Below are positions 17,475 through 25,423 of a stretch of DNA of 64,000 nt, piece by piece (the stretch's first letter is position 1; each line of letters starts with the position of its first letter). Made by a program: the position numbers and the translations under genes. The stretch is taken from the NCBI RefSeq assembly GCF_003416895.1, contig NZ_QVIO01000003.1, positions 186,001 through 250,000 of the forward strand, in the 5' to 3' direction. Below the pieces are notes generated by a model. It had not been told where the DNA came from. It saw only the letters and a program-made list of their open reading frames with translations, and made no database searches. Origin of the DNA: Duganella sp. BJB476 (GTDB taxonomy: Bacteria > Pseudomonadota > Gammaproteobacteria > Burkholderiales > Burkholderiaceae_D).

Positions 17475-18254
17475 ATGAACCCACGCCTGATCTCCATCGC
17501 AGCGGCTTGCCTGTTGCTTCCCTCCTTGGCCCTGGCGGCCGACGACAGCCAGTTCCTGCTCGGCGGCGGCGTTGCGGCCGGCGCGCGCTATTCCGGCTCC
17601 AAGCAGAACACCGTCGCGCCGCTGATCCTGCTGGACTACAGCCACGCCAGCGGCTTCTTCGCCAGCACCATGCGCGGCGTCGGCTACGGCGGCCAGGAAG
17701 GCCCGCTGAGCTACAGCGCGGCATTGGGCTATCGTGGCGAGCGCAAGGAAAAGAACGAGAAGGGAGCTTTCGGCAACACCGGCAGCGCGGAGCTGAAAGG
17801 CATGGGCGACATCAAGGGCAGCGCCAGCGCCATGCTGAGCCTGGGCTACAAACCCTTGTCCATGCTGGAGCTTAACGTCAGCGCGGACATTCCGCTGTCG
17901 CAGCGCGAAAACGGCAAGAACTTCCACACCGGCGTGACCGCCCAGTTGCTCAACGCCCCCAACGACCAGGTGTCGCTGAGCGCGGCGGCGGGCTTTGCGG
18001 ACAGCAAGTACGCGCAGACCTACTACGGCGTGACGGCCAAGCAGGCGACGACGTCGAACTTCAAGGCCTACCAGGCCAAGTCCGGCCTGTACGAAGCGAA
18101 CCTGATGCTGAGCTGGCAGCACAAGATCGACCCGAAATGGAGCGTGACCACGATGCTGGGCGCCAACCACCTGCTGCGCGACGCCTCGCGCAGCCCGCTC
18201 ACCCAGCGCAAGACCAGCCCCACCGGCGCGGTCTACGTGAGCTACGCCTACTGA
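17475..18254 (+). CDS. MipA/OmpV family outer-membrane protein
   Basis: A 259-residue beta-barrel with a cleavable signal peptide ending ALA|ADD. The ALGGGVAAGARYSGS-like start and repeated amphipathic strands ending in the aromatic YVSYAY are those of MipA/OmpV scaffold proteins, which associate with murein hydrolases or act as stress-induced porins. I prefer the ATG at 17475 (MNPRL) over that at 17463 because it gives a standard n-region and follows GGA at a suitable distance. It is divergent from the two-component system, and its 3' end overlaps the convergent SCO gene by 7 bases. Confidence 0.87.
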   Translation: MNPRLISIAAACLLLPSLALAADDSQFLLGGGVAAGARYSGSKQNTVAPLILLDYSHASGFFASTMRGVGYGGQEGPLSYSAALGYRGERKEKNEKGAFGNTGSAELKGMGDIKGSASAMLSLGYKPLSMLELNVSADIPLSQRENGKNFHTGVTAQLLNAPNDQVSLSAAAGFADSKYAQTYYGVTAKQATTSNFKAYQAKSGLYEANLMLSWQHKIDPKWSVTTMLGANHLLRDASRSPLTQRKTSPTGAVYVSYAY

Positions 18255-18934
18255 GTTTCCAGCAGCAGGGTCTGGATGTCGCGGTAGATCAGCTCGGGCT
18301 GCAGGAAGGCCGGGCTGTAGATCTCGCGCACCCTCCCCTGCGGGTCGAGCAGGAACAGCTTGACCTGATGGTAGTACAGCCGCGTAGGCTTGCCCTGACT
18401 ATCGAGCTGGACCGAGGTGCTCTGCCCCAGTTCGTCGAGGATGGGTTGCAGCTGCTCGACCGAGCGCGAGGTCAGGAAGTGCCAGCGCAACGGCTGGCCG
18501 GGACGTCCCAGCGCGCCGCCGTAGTTACGCATGGCTTCCGGCGTGTCGTTGACCGGATCGAAGGAGATGCTGGCGAACTGCACCCGGCGCGCCAGCGCGG
18601 GCGTCTGCAGCAAGCGTAGCCGCAGATCATGCAAAGTGGAAAACAGCGCCGGACAGCCGACCGGGTCGCTGCAATAGGTGTACATGAAGTTGAGCAGCGT
18701 GACGCGGCCGGTGATGTAGCGTTCCAGCGGCATGTCGCGGCCTTCGCTGTCGAGCACCATGCCGCGCGGCCCCGGCTGGATCACCGGCAGGCTGTAGCTG
18801 CCGGCCGCCGGCACGATCAGTTGCGACGGCGCGGGCGACGGCCGTTGCGCCGCGCCGGCGGGCGGCGCCGCATCGGTTCCACTCAACAGCAGCACCAGCA
18901 ACAACGGCCAGGTGTTAGCGCGCCAACGCCACAT
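18248..18934 (-). CDS. SCO1/SenC-family protein, copper delivery to methanethiol oxidase candidate
   Basis: A 228-residue thioredoxin-fold protein with an N-terminal signal/anchor (residues about 9-22). The metal-binding cysteines are spaced C-x5-C (CSDPVGC) instead of the usual C-x3-C; the late His is in LYYHQVK. SCO proteins bring copper to cytochrome oxidase CuA or to other cuproenzymes. The start overlaps the preceding SBP56-family gene by 20 bases, so the client is probably that enzyme rather than an oxidase. Confidence 0.85.
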   Translation of the reverse strand: MWRWRANTWPLLLVLLLSGTDAAPPAGAAQRPSPAPSQLIVPAAGSYSLPVIQPGPRGMVLDSEGRDMPLERYITGRVTLLNFMYTYCSDPVGCPALFSTLHDLRLRLLQTPALARRVQFASISFDPVNDTPEAMRNYGGALGRPGQPLRWHFLTSRSVEQLQPILDELGQSTSVQLDSQGKPTRLYYHQVKLFLLDPQGRVREIYSPAFLQPELIYRDIQTLLLETQ

Positions 18935-20201
18935 TGGGGGCCGGCTTGGCGCTGAACTTCATGTGGTGCGGACGGCCCAGTTTCTCCTTGTAGAAATCGA
19001 TCTTCCATTGCTGGACCAGCTCCTTGCCGTCCCAGTGGTAGAGCTTGATGAAATGGTCGTCGTTGTCCAGGTCCCAGTGTTCCAGCAGGCTGGTGGTGAC
19101 GTACAGGCGCTTGCCGTCCCAGCTCTGGCTGATCATGTTGACGTGCTTGCCGGTGACCTTTTCATAGACCTGGCGCGGCGCTTCCGGATTGCTCAGGTCA
19201 AACAAGCGGGTCTTGCCGTCCATGAAGGTGTTGACCCACAAGCCCTTGCCGTCGGCCGTGATCGACATGTCGACCGGCAGCGGGGTCGTGGCCGGATCGC
19301 CAATCGGTCCGACGTCGCGCGCCTGCCAGCGGCCGCTGGCGTCGGGCTTGACCAGCCACAGCTTGGAGGTCAGCGCGGTGGCGGTGATCGCCCAGTTGTC
19401 GCCGCTGGCCTGCGACCAGCGCACTTCCAGCGGCGCGCCGGGGGTGCTGAAGATCTGCAGCGGCTTCATGGCCTTGAAGTCCCACAGCACCATGGTGTTG
19501 CCGAATTTTTGCATGGCCGCCGGGTCCTTGATCAGCTTGCCCAGGTCGGTGCGGTAGTTGTTGTAGCCGGTGAAGCTGGAGGTCAGCATGGCGTTGCGGG
19601 CGGGGTTGATCGCCAGGTCGTAGCCATAGCCGTCGCCCTGCACGTCGCCGATCTTGCCGGTCGGGTTGGGATAGCTGGCCACCACGTCGCCCTTGTTGTT
19701 GTACACCGCCATGCCGGTGGCGCCGCCCATGTCGCGCGGGTTCGACAGGAAGCCGACCAGCATCCGGCCCGGCAGCGCATAGAAGGTGTGCGGGCCGACG
19801 AAGCCGCTCTTGTCGACCGCGTCATTGATGGTCTTCACCAGCTTGGGGTGGGCCGGATCGGTGCCGACGTCGAACACGAAGATCTTGCTGTCCTGCAGAC
19901 GCCCGGCCCACAAGTATTTGCGGTCTTCGGTGAAGCCGACGTGGTGGGCGTCGCCACGGCCCGGCACCGACAGCTTGTTGATCACCTTGCCGTATTGGGG
20001 CGAGGCCGGATTGACGTCGATGGTGACCAGCTTGTCGTTGCCGTCTCCGATGCCCTGGATGCCCAGCGTCCAGACGTGGACGTAGTCTTCCTGGCCCTTG
20101 ATCAGGTTGGACATGTAAGGAGAGTTGCAGGTTTCGTCGGCGCCGGCCGGGCCGGCCAGCAATGCGGCAACGAGCAAACTGGCGATAGGCAGCAATTTCA
20201 T
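18915..20201 (-). CDS. mtoX: selenium-binding protein 56 family, probable methanethiol oxidase
   Basis: A 428-residue periplasmic protein with a Sec signal (cleavage after AGA|D). It is made of repeated beta-propeller strands with the family motifs GDAHHVGFTEDRKYLWAGRL, KHVNMISQSWDGKRLYVTTSL and a final GRPHHMKF. Bacterial SBP56 proteins oxidise methanethiol to formaldehyde, sulfide and peroxide using copper. From memory, mtoX operons in methylotrophs also carry an SCO-domain gene next to it, as here. The mauG partner of those operons is absent. The symbol is given on that context. Confidence 0.82.
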   Translation of the reverse strand: MKLLPIASLLVAALLAGPAGADETCNSPYMSNLIKGQEDYVHVWTLGIQGIGDGNDKLVTIDVNPASPQYGKVINKLSVPGRGDAHHVGFTEDRKYLWAGRLQDSKIFVFDVGTDPAHPKLVKTINDAVDKSGFVGPHTFYALPGRMLVGFLSNPRDMGGATGMAVYNNKGDVVASYPNPTGKIGDVQGDGYGYDLAINPARNAMLTSSFTGYNNYRTDLGKLIKDPAAMQKFGNTMVLWDFKAMKPLQIFSTPGAPLEVRWSQASGDNWAITATALTSKLWLVKPDASGRWQARDVGPIGDPATTPLPVDMSITADGKGLWVNTFMDGKTRLFDLSNPEAPRQVYEKVTGKHVNMISQSWDGKRLYVTTSLLEHWDLDNDDHFIKLYHWDGKELVQQWKIDFYKEKLGRPHHMKFSAKPAPNVALAR

Positions 20202-20211
20202 TCCGGCCTCC

Positions 20212-20233
20212 GTATATAATTATTAATATATAC
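20212..20233. promoter_or_regulatory. A/T inverted repeat at the mtoX ribosome-binding region
   Basis: The arms GTATATA and TATATAC are separated by 8 A/T bases, directly 5' of the GGAGG of mtoX. It could be an operator or a structure that hides the Shine-Dalgarno sequence. Seen only by eye. Confidence 0.4.
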
Positions 20234-20297
20234 AATTTGACATCATCGACTTAAAAAATCAACCGTTACTTTGCGTTTGTTCGTGTAGACTTTAACT

Positions 20298-20315
20298 TGT
20301 ACGATTTACAGTACA
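20298..20315. promoter_or_regulatory. candidate YefM autoregulatory operator
   Basis: TGTAC (20298-20302) and GTACA (20311-20315) form an interrupted palindrome 36 bases before the antitoxin ATG. From memory, YefM-type antitoxins bind TGTACA palindromes, so this fits conditional autoregulation of the downstream pair. Confidence 0.5.
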
Positions 20316-20350
20316 GGTGAATTACCTAAATTGAGGCGATGGAGTGCCAA

Positions 20351-20617
20351 ATGAGAATCATCAATTTTTCCGATGCTCGCAGCAATCTGCGCACTGTGAT
20401 CGACCAGGTGGTCGAGGATGCAGACGTCACCATTATCTCGCGCCGCGATGCGCCAGATGCAGTAGTCATGTCCTTCGACCATTACAGCAGCCTTATGGAG
20501 ACTGTGCATTTGTTGAGTTCGCCTGCTAACGCGGCGCACCTGGCAAAATCAATCGCTCAGGCACGCGCAGGTCAGGCGCAGCAGCGGGAACTCATCGATA
20601 TTCCCGCTGCGGAGTAA
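20351..20617 (+). CDS. yefM: Phd/YefM-family antitoxin
   Basis: An 88-residue antitoxin whose N-terminus (MRIINFSDARSNLRTVIDQVVEDAD) and VVMSFDHYSSLMET stretch are typical of Phd/YefM. The N-terminal half dimerises and binds the operator; the C-terminal tail neutralises the toxin. I chose the ATG at 20351 because GGAG precedes it by 6 bases. The toxin gene follows 7 bases after the stop. The sequence is less GC-rich than the surrounding genes, consistent with acquisition. Confidence 0.9.
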   Translation: MRIINFSDARSNLRTVIDQVVEDADVTIISRRDAPDAVVMSFDHYSSLMETVHLLSSPANAAHLAKSIAQARAGQAQQRELIDIPAAE

Positions 20618-20624
20618 GCGCAAT

Positions 20625-20882
20625 ATGCGCAACGTGAAGTTTACTGATGAGGCCTGGAACAGCTACATCTATTGGCAAACGCAAGACAGGAAGACACTCA
20701 AACGCGTCAATGATTTAATTAAAGACGCGCAGAGAGACCCCTTCAGTGGCATCGGCAAGCCTGAGGCGTTAAGGCATAGCCTCTCTGGTTTATGGTCCCG
20801 GCGAATAGATGAGACAAACCGCCTGGTCTACGAAGCCACGGAAGAGGACTTGGTGATCATTTCTTGTCGATACCACTACTAG
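20625..20882 (+). CDS. yoeB: YoeB-family mRNA interferase toxin
   Basis: An 85-residue RelE-fold ribosome-dependent endoribonuclease. It shows FTDEAW, WQTQDRKTLKRVNDLIKD, GIGKPE, the catalytic-site stretch RRIDETNRLVYE and the diagnostic C-terminus SCRYHY. It is intact and paired with the antitoxin gene directly upstream, so the system appears functional. Confidence 0.94.
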   Translation: MRNVKFTDEAWNSYIYWQTQDRKTLKRVNDLIKDAQRDPFSGIGKPEALRHSLSGLWSRRIDETNRLVYEATEEDLVIISCRYHY

Positions 20883-20890
20883 TACTGTAT

Positions 20891-21643
20891 TTACAGCACC
20901 GCGCTGCTGTGGACAACGACCAGTTGCCACTGACCGTTATCCGCTTGTCGCCAGATGCGGGTGAAGCGCAGCAAGGCATCGAAGTCCTGTCCGCCGTATG
21001 AGCCGTCGAGTTTGACGCAGATGGAGGTCATCGGCAGCGCCGCATTGCCCAGCACTTGCAACTCCTCCGTTTCAACGCTGCGGAAGCGCAGCGTGCCGGA
21101 ACGGTGCAGCTCCAGGTCCTGCGCCTTGCTGACGACCTGCCCCATGTGGTTGGTGAACAGCAGGTCGTCGGCCAGGATCCGGTCCAGCTCTTTCACGTCC
21201 GAGGCCAGCATGGCCAGCCGCAGGCGCTCTTCGGCCGCGCGGATTTCCACGTGGCGCTTCAACGCGCCCAATACTTCGGGAAAGTCGCCCACCACCATCG
21301 GGCCGAACTCGGCCTCCTGCGGTCCGGTGATCTCGGTGCTGTAGCTGATGCGCGCCTGGCCCGATGGCAGCGCCTCGATGCGGTGGGACACCAGTACGCG
21401 ATTGCCGTCAACGACGGTCTCGTCGGTGAACTCCTGGTTCTCGCGTACAGCCCGCAGGGTGCTGGTGAAGATGTCGTCACCCGGCACCTGCATCGTGAAG
21501 CTGGTGCCTTCCGCGAACGGTCCGTGCAACTCGATATTAACGATGCCGGGGTTCCAGCGCTTCCAGCCGGCGACGTCCGACCACAGCGCCCAGACCTGCG
21601 CCGGCGTGGCGCTGGTTTCTATGCTTGATACATGGGTCCACAT
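20891..21643 (-). CDS. SRPBCC (polyketide-cyclase-like) domain fused to a SnoaL/DUF4440-like domain
   Basis: A 250-residue soluble protein. Residues about 1-140 have the SRPBCC pattern (ATPAQVWALWSDVAGWKRWNPGI, SYSTEITGP, FPEVLGALKRHVE). Residues about 143-250 have an NTF2-like DUF4440 pattern (EERLRLAMLASDVKELDRILADDLLFTNHMGQVVSKAQDLE, HSSAVL). Both folds are hydrophobic cups, so the protein may bind or act on a small molecule. Start at 21643 has GAGGA 5 bases upstream. No neighbour suggests a substrate. Confidence 0.78.
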   Translation of the reverse strand: MWTHVSSIETSATPAQVWALWSDVAGWKRWNPGIVNIELHGPFAEGTSFTMQVPGDDIFTSTLRAVRENQEFTDETVVDGNRVLVSHRIEALPSGQARISYSTEITGPQEAEFGPMVVGDFPEVLGALKRHVEIRAAEERLRLAMLASDVKELDRILADDLLFTNHMGQVVSKAQDLELHRSGTLRFRSVETEELQVLGNAALPMTSICVKLDGSYGGQDFDALLRFTRIWRQADNGQWQLVVVHSSAVL

Positions 21644-21700
21644 GGAATTCTCCTCGATTCGATGAAGACCCAGCATAGCCAAACATTAGCAATAAAGCAA

Positions 21701-22882
21701 TCAGCGGCTGGCCTGGCGTGCGGCGCTATCCGGCTTGGGCAGTGCGGCCGTCATGTCGACCCAGCTCTGCGGCTGCGGCTTGTTACGCTCGCCCACGCCG
21801 AAGAAGCTCACCACCAGCTCGCCGTTCTTGTCGAAGAACTCCACCGACGTCACGCCGGCGCGCTTGATGACGTAGCCGCTGTTGAAGGCGTTGTCGCGCA
21901 GGTGCAGATTGAATTCCGGATCCAGCACATTGAACCAGCCGCCCGCTTCCTGCACCTTGTTGACCTTGCCGCTGAAGATCTGGATCGTCGATTCATTGCC
22001 GAGGAAGGCCATGATGTCCAGTTTCTGTTTGGCCGATTCTTCCAGCAACTGGCGCACCGCCAGCGGCGTGACGCGCCGCACCGCGCTGGCCGGCGCCAGC
22101 CGCATCGCCTGCTCGCGCGAGACGCCAAACTCGGTCAGCAAGCGGTTGAACTGGTGGACGTCGGTCAGCTCGTTCCACGCCATCTGGAATTCCTTGACGT
22201 CGACCGCGCTGTCCGGCTTCTCGGCCGCCCTGGCCGGCGCGGCGGTCACTTTCAGGTCGGCGCTCTGCACCGGGTTGCGGAACTCGGCCACCAGTTTGTC
22301 GAACACCGGCACGCCGGCTTCGCTCTTCACGTAGATCTTGTGGGCGGCGTTGCCGTGGGTGTCGAAGAATTGCAGGCTGCGCGTGACCACGCCATCCTTG
22401 CCCGGCTGGACCACTGCGAACGCGTACTTCCAGTTCTTGAAGGTGAAGCGCAGGTCGATCTCGCCGCCCAGGTAGCCGCCGGCGATGTTGCGCAGGCGGG
22501 CTTCGCGTTCCTTTTCCTTGTCGGCGTCGAGGCCGACGATTTCTTCCTGCGGCTTGAGGCGGGTGGCGACGCCGGTGCGTTCCAGCACGCCGTTGTCGTT
22601 GCGGGTCAGCGCCATGACGGTGCCCAGGTCCAGCGCGCGGCGCATGATTTCGCGCGGCACGTTCTCGCCTTCCTGCAAACGGGTGACGGTCTTGCCGATG
22701 CCGACCGCCAGCAGATCGGCCTCGGAAACGTTGAGCGTCTTGGCGGCGTCGCGCAGTTGCAGCTTAGGTTGTTCGGCACGCAGCGCGTCGTAGCGCTCGG
22801 CCAGGCTGGCGGCGTTGGCCGGCAGATTAGTGAGCAGCAAGGCGCCGGTCAGCGCCAGGGCAAAACGGTGATGAGCTTTCAT
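21701..22882 (-). CDS. hmuS: HmuS/HemS-like hemin-degrading factor with a signal peptide
   Basis: A 393-residue protein of two tandem ChuX/HutX-like halves (about 27-205 and 230-375). The expected haem-ligand His is H181 in AAHKIYVK, and FGVGERNK is a later conserved motif. Known HmuS/ChuS/HemS proteins are cytoplasmic. This one has a typical Sec signal peptide: a positive n-region, hydrophobic residues about 7-20 and an ANA|A cleavage site. It follows the haem receptor by 9 bases in one operon. No HmuTUV transporter genes are near. Confidence 0.88.
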   Translation of the reverse strand: MKAHHRFALALTGALLLTNLPANAASLAERYDALRAEQPKLQLRDAAKTLNVSEADLLAVGIGKTVTRLQEGENVPREIMRRALDLGTVMALTRNDNGVLERTGVATRLKPQEEIVGLDADKEKEREARLRNIAGGYLGGEIDLRFTFKNWKYAFAVVQPGKDGVVTRSLQFFDTHGNAAHKIYVKSEAGVPVFDKLVAEFRNPVQSADLKVTAAPARAAEKPDSAVDVKEFQMAWNELTDVHQFNRLLTEFGVSREQAMRLAPASAVRRVTPLAVRQLLEESAKQKLDIMAFLGNESTIQIFSGKVNKVQEAGGWFNVLDPEFNLHLRDNAFNSGYVIKRAGVTSVEFFDKNGELVVSFFGVGERNKPQPQSWVDMTAALPKPDSAARQASR

Positions 22883-22891
22883 GTGGACTCC

Positions 22892-25225
22892 TTAGTAGAT
22901 CACTTTGAGGTTGACCGCGTAGTTGCGGCCCGGACGGACATTGCGTTCGATATCGGCCAGCGTCGCGGCGGTGGTGCCGGCCGGCAGGCCGCGCGCCGAC
23001 GCGTAATCCCAGTACTTCTTGTCGCCGAGGTTGTAGACGCCGGCGTTGATGACGGCGTGCTTGCCAATGTTCCAGTAGGCGGTGAGATCCATCACCGTCG
23101 AGCCGGGCACGGCGAAGCGCGCGACGGCGGCGTCGGCGATGATGTCGTCGCCCGCTTTCTTGCCGCGCACGGTGCTGACCACGAAGGCCGCGCCACCGCG
23201 CAGCGCTGGATCGTCGTAGGCGAAAGTGGCGTTGGCCTTGTACGGCTGGATCGACGACAGCTCGCCCTTCTTGCCGGTCAGGCGGTTCTCCGCCGTGCCG
23301 CGCGATACGCCGCCGGCCAGTGCCACGCTGTAGCCCTTCATCGGCGCTATCCACTGGCCCAGCAGGAAGCGGCTGCTGACCTCGCCGCCCCAGGTGGTGG
23401 CCTTGCCGACGTTTTCAGGACGGTAGAGGCCGAAGGTGATGGTCGGATAGTTGACCGGATCCGGCGCTTGCGCGGCATATTCGATCAGGTTGCTGTAGCG
23501 GGTGTAGAACACCGACGAGCTCAGCTCCACACCGCTGTTTGGCCCGCCTTTCAGGCCCAGCTCGAAGGCGTTGCTGGTTTCTTTTTTCAGGTTCGGATTG
23601 CCCAGCACCGCGTAGCCATTGCCGGCGCCGGTATAGCTGAAGGAATCGTAGGTGCCGGTGCGTTCGGCCGAAGTCGGCAGGCGGGTGCCGCGGCTGTACT
23701 GTCCATAGGCGCTGAAGCCCGGCGCCAGTTCAACCGACAGGTTCAGGCTCGGCGTGAAGAAGGAGTCGGTGCTCTCCGTGATCTCCTTGGCCGCGCTCGG
23801 CACGGCGATCAGGTAGGCCGCCAGGTTCTTCGGCGTCAGCTTGCGCTGCTCGCCGCGCAGGCCGGGCGTCAGCGTGGCCTGGTGGCCGAGCAGTGTGAAG
23901 CCGAACTCGCCGCGTACGTAGGCGGCCAGTTTATCGGTGTCCATGTCGGCCATGCGGTTCTTCATGGTGATCTGGTGCGCGCCGGTCTTGATGACGGTGC
24001 GGTCTTCCAGCCACGGACGGCGCGACTCCTGTTGCTCGTAGCTGATGCCGTAGCTCAGCATGCTCAATGGATCGAGCTGCTTGCTGGCGTCCAGCGCCAG
24101 GCCCTTGCTGTTGTTGTAGAAGCCGGTCGAGATATTGCGCAGATAAGGCTGGCCGCCGGTCAGGTAGCTGGCGCGGGTCAGGTCCACCACCGATGAGTTC
24201 TGCGTGTAGGCGCGGGTGTCCAGCGTGTCGAACAGCAGGCCGGAGCCCGGCGTGTAGTGATGCTCGATGCTGTAGCGGGTGCGCTCGGTGCGCGAATCCT
24301 GGGTCGTGCCCTCCGGATAGGAAGGACCCAGTTTGTTGGCGAAGACCCGGTCGTGCTGGGCCTTGTAGTTGTCGACGGTGAAGTTCAGTTGCTGGTCGCG
24401 CGCCAGCTTCCAGTTCAGCTTGGCCAGCACGGCGTCGGAGCTCCAGTCGTCCGGGTTTTGCGGCGCGCTGCCCTTGCTCTTGCTTTGCTCGCCTTCGCGG
24501 TGCACGCCGACGATCAGGCCTTTCAGGTTTTCGCTGAGCTTGGCGGCGGCGGTCACCGCGTGCATGCGCTGCGCGTGGTCGGAGGTGTAGCCGAACTTGT
24601 AGTCGGCGTAGAGGTTGCGGGTGCTCAGGTAGTCTTCCGGCGCCTTGGTGATGAACGAGACCGAGCCACCGATGCCTGGCGTGCCGGCGCCGGCCGGGCT
24701 GGTGCCGGAACCGATGCGCACTTCGCGGAAGATTTCTGGATCGAAGTAGTCGCGGCCGATGCCGAAGGCGTTGGTGCTGGTGCCGTCCGGCTTGGGCGCG
24801 GCGTCGGGCAGCGCGATGCCGTCCAGTTCCAGGCTGACGCGGTTGCCTTCGGCGCCGCGGATATTGAAGCCGGTATTGCCGGCGCCATCCCAGATATTGC
24901 CGGAACCGCTGGCGGCGGCCGGCACGCTGATCAGTGGCGAATAGCGGGCGATGTTGGCCATGTCGATGGCGTTGTTCTGGCTGATCTGCTCGGCGCCGAT
25001 GACGACGGTGGCGCCGCTGCGGGTGTTGCCGCTGTCATCGCGCTTGGCTTTGACCAGGATCTCGCCCAGCGCCGTCGCGGCGGGCGGATCGGCGGCTTCG
25101 GCGGCATGGGCGGGCAGCAGCGCGGCTCCCAGCAGGGTCAACAAGGCGGATTGCACCGCCAGCGTGACGGCGTGTAGGGACAAAGGCGCGGCCGTATGCC
25201 GGGCGCCCGAAGTGATAGCGGCCAT
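22892..25225 (-). CDS. hmuR: TonB-dependent haem/hemoglobin receptor
   Basis: A 777-residue outer-membrane receptor with a signal peptide ending in AHA|AEA, a plug (residues about 50-180: GAEQISQNNAIDMANIARYSPL, FNIRGAEGNRVSLELDGIALP) and a beta-barrel that ends in LKVIY. The NPNL motif and FRAP/NPNL-like segment (LGNPNLKKETSNAFELGLK) are typical of the HmuR/HasR/PhuR group. Start at 25225 is preferred; GGAA lies 6 bases upstream. A Fur-box-like sequence lies about 70 bases upstream, and hmuS follows. Confidence 0.88.
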   Translation of the reverse strand: MAAITSGARHTAAPLSLHAVTLAVQSALLTLLGAALLPAHAAEAADPPAATALGEILVKAKRDDSGNTRSGATVVIGAEQISQNNAIDMANIARYSPLISVPAAASGSGNIWDGAGNTGFNIRGAEGNRVSLELDGIALPDAAPKPDGTSTNAFGIGRDYFDPEIFREVRIGSGTSPAGAGTPGIGGSVSFITKAPEDYLSTRNLYADYKFGYTSDHAQRMHAVTAAAKLSENLKGLIVGVHREGEQSKSKGSAPQNPDDWSSDAVLAKLNWKLARDQQLNFTVDNYKAQHDRVFANKLGPSYPEGTTQDSRTERTRYSIEHHYTPGSGLLFDTLDTRAYTQNSSVVDLTRASYLTGGQPYLRNISTGFYNNSKGLALDASKQLDPLSMLSYGISYEQQESRRPWLEDRTVIKTGAHQITMKNRMADMDTDKLAAYVRGEFGFTLLGHQATLTPGLRGEQRKLTPKNLAAYLIAVPSAAKEITESTDSFFTPSLNLSVELAPGFSAYGQYSRGTRLPTSAERTGTYDSFSYTGAGNGYAVLGNPNLKKETSNAFELGLKGGPNSGVELSSSVFYTRYSNLIEYAAQAPDPVNYPTITFGLYRPENVGKATTWGGEVSSRFLLGQWIAPMKGYSVALAGGVSRGTAENRLTGKKGELSSIQPYKANATFAYDDPALRGGAAFVVSTVRGKKAGDDIIADAAVARFAVPGSTVMDLTAYWNIGKHAVINAGVYNLGDKKYWDYASARGLPAGTTAATLADIERNVRPGRNYAVNLKVIY

Positions 25226-25293
25226 AGAGTTCCAAGAGTGGGGTGACGGCTGGCTCTCGGACCTACGGCGATTGCTGGCAAAAACACATCTTA

Positions 25294-25312
25294 ACAATAA
25301 TGATTCTCATTT
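25294..25312 (-). promoter_or_regulatory. candidate Fur box for the hmuR-hmuS operon
   Basis: The plus-strand 19-mer, centred on AATAATGATTCTCATT, matches most positions of the Fur consensus palindrome GATAATGATAATCATTATC. Position and direction fit iron-dependent repression of hmuR. Confidence 0.7.
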
Positions 25313-25423
25313 ACAAGCATCTATTCAATCTTCGGGTAGCTTGATATGGCTCAACCGCCTTCCATGGGGCGCCCGCAGAATACCGCTTCTACGCGATGAT
25401 TCAACCCCACCAGGAGGTCCACG

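Noticed and set aside
20885..20896. CTGTATTTACAG near the end of yoeB, resembling an SOS box
   Set aside because: The spacing is CTGT-N4-ACAG instead of N8, and it lies between converging gene ends, not in a promoter.
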